In this document: piece after piece, positions 50,630-55,240 of the stretch
Position numbering within the stretch: the first letter of the stretch is position 1
Layout of the letters: each line of letters begins with the position of its first letter
Assembly: GCA_964622685.1 (NCBI GenBank)
Contig: CAZUUU010000005.1
Span: forward strand, 1-55,240
Direction of reading: 5' to 3'
Origin: Methylibium sp964622685
GTDB lineage: Bacteria > Pseudomonadota > Gammaproteobacteria > Burkholderiales > Burkholderiaceae_C
DNA length: 55,240 nucleotides
Notes under the pieces: model-generated
Databases searched by the model: none
What the model saw: only the letters and a program-made list of their open reading frames with translations
Told to the model about the DNA's origin: nothing
Position numbers and translations under genes: made by a program

Positions 50630-51673
50630 ATGCAAGATCAGGACGTTTCGCGACCGCCTCCTGCGCGCTCCGGCCGACCGGTGGCGGCGGCGGTCGTGGC
50701 CGTCCTGGGGCTTGCCAGCCCCCCGGCTCTTTCGATCATGGCGGGCAGCGTGCCCGATTCGGCGGCCGCGCGGATCGATGCCAACACCGGCGATTCACCC
50801 TGGACCTCGGCGGTCGCGGTGATCGTCAACGGCGGCATCTACTCCGGTGTGGTGGTCGCGCCGCAGCACGTGCTGACGGCTGCCCACGTCGTCGGCGCCT
50901 GGCCGCCGACGGCGCTGTCGGTCCAGCTCAACCCGGGCACGGTGCCGGTCACGCGCCACGTCACCGCCGTCCAGCGTTTCCCCAGCTACAGCTTCCCCTA
51001 CGACGATCTGGCGCTGCTCACGCTCGGCGACATGGTGCCTGACACCGTGCGCGTGCTGCCGATCTACCGGCAGGGCCTGCCGCCGGCCCAGTCTCTGATC
51101 CTGGTCGGGCACGGCTACAGCGGCCTCGGCGATGTCGGCGCCTCGGTGCCGGGCGTGGCATCGACCAAGCGGCGCGGCATGAACGCCGCCGACGCAGTGC
51201 AGACCACCGTCGATACCTCAGGGCGCAGCAGCCTGTTCTACCTGTTCGACTTCGACGGCCCGACGGGCGCCGGGGCCTTGGGGGGACCGACGCTCGGCAA
51301 CACCGTCGAGACCGGCCTGGCCGGCGGCGACTCGGGCAGCCCGGCCTACGCCGAGATCGGCGGCAGCCGCTGGCTCGTCGGCATCAACAACCTGGTCTCG
51401 CCGGCCCCGGGGTCGACGCAGGTGAACTACCGCTTCGGCACACTCGGCGGCGGCATCCTGTTGAGCGATCCGCGCTTCATCGACTGGCTGCAAAGCGCGA
51501 CCCAGGGCAGCCTCGGTCAGCAACCCGCCTCGCACGGCGACGTGCCGCTGCCGGGCTGGGCGCTGGGATTGCTGGCGGCTTCGCTGGGCGTGGCCCAGCG
51601 GCGTCGCCGGGCCGGAGCGAGATCGACCGACCCGGTCCCGGTCGACGGCGACGCCAGGCCGCCGGCCTCGTGA
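50630..51673 (+). CDS. Trypsin-like serine protease with C-terminal sorting tail (VPLPGW type)
   Basis: A 347-residue secreted S1-fold protease. A Sec signal peptide (RSGRPVAAAVVAVLGLASPP) follows the ATG at 50630; an ATG at 50567 overlapping the previous stop is the alternative. Triad: His in VLTAAHVVGAW, Asp in FPYDDLALLTLGD, Ser in GLAGGDSGSPAYAEIG. After the catalytic domain comes HGDVPLPGWALGLLAASLG and then QRRRRAG, a tripartite sorting signal (VPLPGW, hydrophobic span, arginines), followed by 20 extra residues, which is unusual. It is probably the main substrate of the short exosortase two genes upstream and becomes anchored or processed at the surface. Confidence 0.88.
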   Translation: MQDQDVSRPPPARSGRPVAAAVVAVLGLASPPALSIMAGSVPDSAAARIDANTGDSPWTSAVAVIVNGGIYSGVVVAPQHVLTAAHVVGAWPPTALSVQLNPGTVPVTRHVTAVQRFPSYSFPYDDLALLTLGDMVPDTVRVLPIYRQGLPPAQSLILVGHGYSGLGDVGASVPGVASTKRRGMNAADAVQTTVDTSGRSSLFYLFDFDGPTGAGALGGPTLGNTVETGLAGGDSGSPAYAEIGGSRWLVGINNLVSPAPGSTQVNYRFGTLGGGILLSDPRFIDWLQSATQGSLGQQPASHGDVPLPGWALGLLAASLGVAQRRRRAGARSTDPVPVDGDARPPAS

Positions 51674-51698
51674 GCCGCAGCCTGCCGCCGGCGGCTCA
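51671..51698. terminator. Stem-loop joining two convergent stop codons
   Basis: TGAGCCGC (51671-51678) and GCGGCTCA (51691-51698) are perfect complements. The first begins with the TGA of the plus-strand protease and the second is the reverse of the TGA of the minus-strand PEP-CTERM gene. It is a compact two-way end for convergent genes; there is no T tract on either strand. Confidence 0.5.
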
Positions 51699-52688
51699 GC
51701 GAGTGGCCGGCCGCCTGCGCAGTACGAAGCCGAGCGCGCCCAGGCCGGCGAGCATCAGCGCGTAGGTCGACGGCTCCGGCACCGGCGCCACGGCGATGTC
51801 CATCAGCGGCGCCGCAGCCGAGGTGTTGCCGAGCACGCCGTAGGCCCCGAGCAGCAGCGCGGCGCCGGTCGCGAGGTCGATGCGGTAGAGCGAACTGCGG
51901 CTGTCGATCGGGTTCGTCAGCGAGGCGTAGGCGTTCCCGGTGATGCCCGAGACGTCGAAACCCACCAACGCCGACGTGTCCACGCCCAGCGCTCCCACCG
52001 TGACCAGCGTGCCGTTGTTCGGCGGCGACTGCAGGAACAGGCGGTCGGTGTCGAAGTCGATGCCGTACAGCGCGGTCCCGGTCGCAGGGTCGCGATCGTT
52101 GTTGGTGTAGGCCGAGCCGGCCAGCCGCGGCGTGCTGCCGCCGGGCACCGAGAGCGCCGTGTCCACGCTGACCTGCCCGGCGCTCGCGCCGTTGACGTTG
52201 ATGCGCAGGTTGTCGCCGCCGCTGCTCGTCACCCGCAGCGACGGCAGGGTCTGACCCAGGTCCGGCACCGGGTTGAAATCGATGTCGTAGGCACGCCCTG
52301 CGCTCAGCGCGAACGCAGCGCCGCCGCTCGCATTCGTCAGGCTCGCGACGAAGCTGGCCTGGCCGGTGCGCGCGTCGAGCGTGTACAGGTTGTTGAAGCT
52401 GCCCAGCCCGTAGAGCAGGCCGTTGCTGGGGCGGAAGTCGATGCCCAGGACCACCTCGTTGAACTGCAGCCCGGAGATGGACACCGGCGCGCTGCCCTGC
52501 GTCGGCGACGCGCTGCTGAAGCTGGCGAGTTGCCAGTTGGAAGTCAGGCCGACGATGGTGTCGGCAGACTGCGCAGCCGCCAGCGTGCTGCACAAGGCCA
52601 GCGCCGCGGCGGCGGCCTTGCCCGGCGCGCGAAGGCGCCGCCGTCGTGCCCTGGGGCCGGCCGTGGTCGATGTCGTGCTCATGTTCAT
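51696..52688 (-). CDS. PEP-CTERM protein with a DUF4394 domain
   Basis: A 330-residue exported protein. The ATG at 52688 has GGAG 6 bases before it. A long basic signal peptide (PRARRRRLRAPGKAAAAALA, then LCSTLAAAQS) precedes a DUF4394 domain (about 48-290): EVVLGIDFRPSNGLLYGLGS, LYTLDARTGQASFVASL, AYDIDFNPVPDLGQTLPSLR, and LYGIDFDTDRLFLQSPP. The C-terminus is a PEP-CTERM signal: VPEPSTYALMLAGLGALG then RRRPATR. DUF4394 forms a propeller-like secreted domain of unknown role. A strong leader hairpin lies upstream (52714-52740). Confidence 0.92.
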   Translation of the reverse strand: MNMSTTSTTAGPRARRRRLRAPGKAAAAALALCSTLAAAQSADTIVGLTSNWQLASFSSASPTQGSAPVSISGLQFNEVVLGIDFRPSNGLLYGLGSFNNLYTLDARTGQASFVASLTNASGGAAFALSAGRAYDIDFNPVPDLGQTLPSLRVTSSGGDNLRINVNGASAGQVSVDTALSVPGGSTPRLAGSAYTNNDRDPATGTALYGIDFDTDRLFLQSPPNNGTLVTVGALGVDTSALVGFDVSGITGNAYASLTNPIDSRSSLYRIDLATGAALLLGAYGVLGNTSAAAPLMDIAVAPVPEPSTYALMLAGLGALGFVLRRRPATR

Positions 52689-52713
52689 GCATTGCTCCTG
52701 TAGGGATAGAGGG

Positions 52714-52740
52714 GGCCGCGGTGCGGCTCGCACCGCGGCC
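52714..52740 (-). promoter_or_regulatory. Leader hairpin ahead of the DUF4394 PEP-CTERM gene
   Basis: A perfect 12-bp stem (GGCCGCGGTGCG and its complement) with a 3-base loop lies 26 bases before the start codon and about 15 before the ribosome site. In the 5' leader it could slow translation or protect the mRNA; as DNA it could be an operator. Confidence 0.45.
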
Positions 52741-53103
52741 GAACAAGGCACTGCGGAGAACGTGAGGCCCAGGAGTGCATCGCGGTCGCTGGCCGACCGG
52801 CGCCTGGACTGACGGATACCGCGGTGGTCGAACCGCATCGCCGTGGCGACACGGAACCACGCCAGCCACTACGCCGGCTTCGGCGCGCGGGATGCGCAGC
52901 CGGCGCCCGCCTCGCCGCGAATGATCCACCCGGCTCACGGACCGGCACGCGATCGACGCGGAACGGTCACGTCCTGCGGCTTGCGGCCGCGGGTGAGCGT
53001 CCTTCCGGCTCATCCTCCGCGGGCTTGGCATGGCTTGCTGTCACCGGACGCCCCTAGGCTTCGTGCAGATTCCCGGAGCCGGCTCCGTCGGCGCTTCACT
53101 CCC

Positions 53104-53364
53104 ATGCGCAGTTCATCGAAGTTCGTCGTCGTCGGTTCGATCGTCTGGTCGCTCGCCATCGCCGTCCAGGCAGCGGCGCCCGTTGCCGAGCGCCCGGTAA
53201 CGGCGCCGGACGCACGCAGCGCCGGTTTCGAGCCCTCGTCTCCGGCCGGCGATCAGGCATCAGCCGAGGCCCGACCGCCGCTGCCCGATGCCGCCGTGCA
53301 GATCGCCGCCGCTCTCGGCGTCCTCGCCTTCCTGCTGCGACACCGGCATCGCCAGGCCGGCTGA
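53104..53364 (+). CDS. Small exported protein with a possible C-terminal sorting signal
   Basis: An 86-residue protein. ATG at 53104 starts a signal peptide (KFVVVGSIVWSLAIAVQAAA). A short Pro/Ala/Ser-rich middle leads to RPPLPDAAVQIAAALGVL, then AFLLRHRHRQAG: a PLP motif, a hydrophobic span and a basic end, like the tail of the protease at 50630-51673 (VPLPGW). A simple membrane anchor is the alternative. It lies two genes after the exosortase module on the same strand. TTCCGGCTCATCC at 53003-53015, about 90 bases upstream, matches half of the palindromes at 12479 and 18749. Confidence 0.6.
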   Translation: MRSSSKFVVVGSIVWSLAIAVQAAAPVAERPVTAPDARSAGFEPSSPAGDQASAEARPPLPDAAVQIAAALGVLAFLLRHRHRQAG

Positions 53365-53375
53365 CGGGGCCGACC

Positions 53376-53597
53376 ATGGGCGACCGCGAGCCCCGCGACG
53401 ACGAATCCGCGGACGCCCGGCCCGCAACTCCGTCGGCCGCGGCGGCACGCATGCTGGCCGGCCTGTGGCTCGATCTGCTGCGACCGGTCCATCGGGACAT
53501 CCCGGGCCCGCCAGTGCCCGGCCTCGTCTCGATGCGTCGGCCGGCGGCGTGGACAAGGCCGCGCCCGGACAGCGCCGAGCGGGACGAACAGACCTAG
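53376..53597 (+). CDS. Doubtful small ORF
   Basis: A 73-residue open frame beginning 11 bases after the previous stop. It is rich in Arg, Pro, Asp and Ala, with one amphipathic stretch (ARMLAGLWLDLLRPVHRDI) and no recognisable domain, signal or clear ribosome site. It may be a real small cytoplasmic protein or chance reading in G+C-rich DNA. The following 180 bases to 53777 hold no other gene I can support. Confidence 0.25.
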   Translation: MGDREPRDDESADARPATPSAAAARMLAGLWLDLLRPVHRDIPGPPVPGLVSMRRPAAWTRPRPDSAERDEQT

Positions 53598-53777
53598 GGC
53601 CGTCCGCGCTGCGGGAAGCCTGCGCCCGGACCACGTGGCAGAGCGCGTGCCGCGCCGAACGGCTCACGTTGGCCGCATCGGCTTCAACGCGGCTTCATCG
53701 GCAGCTGATGCACTGGGTCTGCGCGCGAAGACGCGCATCCGGCGCCCTCCGCGGTGCCGCACAGGGAGGACCACCGC

Positions 53778-55240
53778 ATGCTGAAACGAGCGCTTGCCCG
53801 ACTCGGGCTGTCGTGCCTGATGGCCTTGGCCGCCGCCGGCGCGCGGGCCGAGGTCTACTGGTACCTGGCCAGCGACAGCCAGCAGAAGCCGTATCCCACG
53901 GCACAGGCCGCCTGCCTTGCGGGCGGCGAGGCGATCCTCGCGCAACAGCAGGCCGGATCGAGCCTCAAGCACCGCATCCAGGTGCTCAATGCGCTCGTGG
54001 TCGATCCCGAGGCCGAGGTGCAGTGCCGCGTCACCATCCAGCGCAAGCAGTTCAACGTGTGGCTGACGGTGCTGGCCGAGCAGCCCTACGACGCCTACCG
54101 CAGCGGCGCCTCGTGCCCGCTGCCCGGGCTGGCCGACGGCAACGGCTACTGCTGCCCGAAGTGCGATCCGGGCGGCTGCTCGGCGGGCGGCGGCGGCGGC
54201 GGGGGCAGCGGCGGCGGCCCGGGCACCGGCGGCAGCAATCCGATCGACGGCAGCTCGGGCAACAAGTTCCAGTTGCAGACCGACTATCGCGGCGCCGGCT
54301 GGATGCCGCTGACCTGGTGGCGGTCCTACAACTCGCTCAGCTTCGAGCGCGGGCCGTTGGGCATCAACTGGAAGCACGGCTACGAGAGGCGCCTCGTCGT
54401 CACCGCCTACGCTGCCGGCAGCAACCAGGTCGTGCCGGGCGCCGTCAAGCTCTATCGCGAGGACGGCCGCCGCTACGACTTCAACGCCACCGGCAGCGCC
54501 TGGCTGGCGGCCGAAGCCGACATCGACTATCGCCTGGATCGCCTGACCGACGCTGAGACCGGCACCACCGGCTGGCGGCTGCGCACACCCGACAACCGCT
54601 TCGAGAGCTACGACGCCCAGGGCCGGCTGACCGCCATCACGCGGCTCGACGGCGCGCGTTTGAGCCTGGCCTACGCCGCCCCCGACAGCGACCGCCTCAC
54701 CAGCATCACCGACCCCTTCGGCCGCGCGCTGACGCTGGGCTACGACGCGCAAGGCCGCATCGCCACCGTGACGCGGCCCGATGGGCGCGTCATCACCTAC
54801 GCCTACAACGGCGCCGGCAGCATCGCCAGCGCCAGCTATCCCGAGGGCGCCGGCAGCGTCCAGCGCAACTACCTGTACAACGAGCCGGCCAACGTGGGCG
54901 GCAGCTTCCCCAATGCCCTGACCGGCATCGTCGACGAAGCGGGCCGACGCTTCGCGACTTTCCGCTACGACGCGCAGCAGCGCGCCACGCTGTCCACCCA
55001 CGCCGGCGGTGCCGACTCGACGGCCTTTACCTACAACGCCGACGGCAGCGCCACCGTGGTCGATGCGCTGGGCACCAGCCGCAACTTCGGCTACAGCAAC
55101 ATCCTCGGCCGGCGCGTCGTCACCGGCGTCAGCCAGCCCTGCAGCAGTTGCGGCGGCGCGGTGGCGCAGGCGCTGAGCTACGACCCCCAGGGCAATGCCA
55201 CCAGCAGCACCGACTTCAACGGCAACCTGAGCTGCAGCGC
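53778..55240 (+). CDS. RHS-repeat protein, N-terminal part (runs off the window)
   Basis: About 487 residues are visible before the right edge. The ATG at 53778 has GGGAGGA 7 bases upstream. A signal peptide (RLGLSCLMALAAAGARA) is followed by a cysteine-rich N-domain (about 22-135; GYCCPKCDPGGC), a Gly/Ser linker, and a DUF6531-like start of the RHS shell (FQLQTDYRGAGWMPLTWWRS, YNSLSF). RHS/YD repeats follow (YDAQGRLTAITRLDGARL, LGYDAQGRIATVTRPDGR, ITYAYNGAGSIASASYPEG). RHS proteins form hollow shells that hold a C-terminal domain, often a toxin. Here the signal peptide argues for Sec export rather than type VI delivery. The C-terminal tip is not in the window. Confidence 0.9.
   Translation, partial: MLKRALARLGLSCLMALAAAGARAEVYWYLASDSQQKPYPTAQAACLAGGEAILAQQQAGSSLKHRIQVLNALVVDPEAEVQCRVTIQRKQFNVWLTVLAEQPYDAYRSGASCPLPGLADGNGYCCPKCDPGGCSAGGGGGGGSGGGPGTGGSNPIDGSSGNKFQLQTDYRGAGWMPLTWWRSYNSLSFERGPLGINWKHGYERRLVVTAYAAGSNQVVPGAVKLYREDGRRYDFNATGSAWLAAEADIDYRLDRLTDAETGTTGWRLRTPDNRFESYDAQGRLTAITRLDGARLSLAYAAPDSDRLTSITDPFGRALTLGYDAQGRIATVTRPDGRVITYAYNGAGSIASASYPEGAGSVQRNYLYNEPANVGGSFPNALTGIVDEAGRRFATFRYDAQQRATLSTHAGGADSTAFTYNADGSATVVDALGTSRNFGYSNILGRRVVTGVSQPCSSCGGAVAQALSYDPQGNATSSTDFNGNLSCS

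Noticed and set aside
53664..55001. 445-residue minus-strand frame opposite the RHS gene
   Set aside because: Low-complexity shadow of the RHS coding frame with no domain.

Overview
The window is about 70% G+C and almost fully coding, with GTG starts and ATGA stop/start overlaps. It carries PEP-CTERM proteins, an EpsA-type LuxR regulator and an EpsB/WcaJ-type sugar-phosphate transferase. Together these point to a betaproteobacterium of the Burkholderiales (Rubrivivax/Leptothrix/Piscinibacter-like); this is inferred from gene content, not from a phylogenetic marker. I saw no rRNA, ordinary tRNA, insertion sequence or CRISPR array. Where no alignment is cited, family names come from motifs I can read in the translation.

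Left part (1-13.4 kb), mixed: the N-terminal part of an AAE3/Pcs60-type acyl-CoA ligase runs off the left edge. It is followed by a small cupin, a terminator and a tmRNA-like 3' end, an EAL-CBS-GGDEF c-di-GMP protein, an orphan PstS, several small proteins, and a sugar-nucleotide operon (wecB, a UDP-HexNAc 6-dehydrogenase, galE). A large lipoprotein and an ankyrin-repeat protein end this part.

Central block (13.4-46.7 kb), all on the minus strand. Read in the direction of transcription it holds: epsB-like transferase, epsA regulator, gspG-F-E, pilM/N/O/P-like assembly proteins, a secretin, three further pseudopilins, a PEP-CTERM protein, a PstS-like secreted protein, a two-partner-secretion transporter (TpsB), an 11-kb filamentous-haemagglutinin exoprotein (TpsA), a DUF2341/LamG-ExbB fusion, ExbD, TonB, a porin and a coiled-coil periplasmic protein. 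The combination resembles the phosphate-starvation Hxc/Pdt region of Pseudomonas aeruginosa (type II secretion, two-partner secretion and ExbB2/ExbD2). I infer that it is a surface and secretion module for phosphorus stress or surface life.

Right part (46.8-55.2 kb), exosortase-centred: two PEP-CTERM proteins flank a plus-strand run of a CPBP-family intramembrane protease, a Tat-type trypsin-like protease, a short exosortase (Cys74/Arg115/His134), a membrane partner, and a second trypsin-like protease with its own C-terminal sorting tail (VPLPGW). A tiny protein with a similar tail and the start of an RHS-repeat protein follow. A 20-bp palindrome occurs in near-identical form upstream of the lipoprotein gene and upstream of the ExbB-fusion operon, which suggests shared control.
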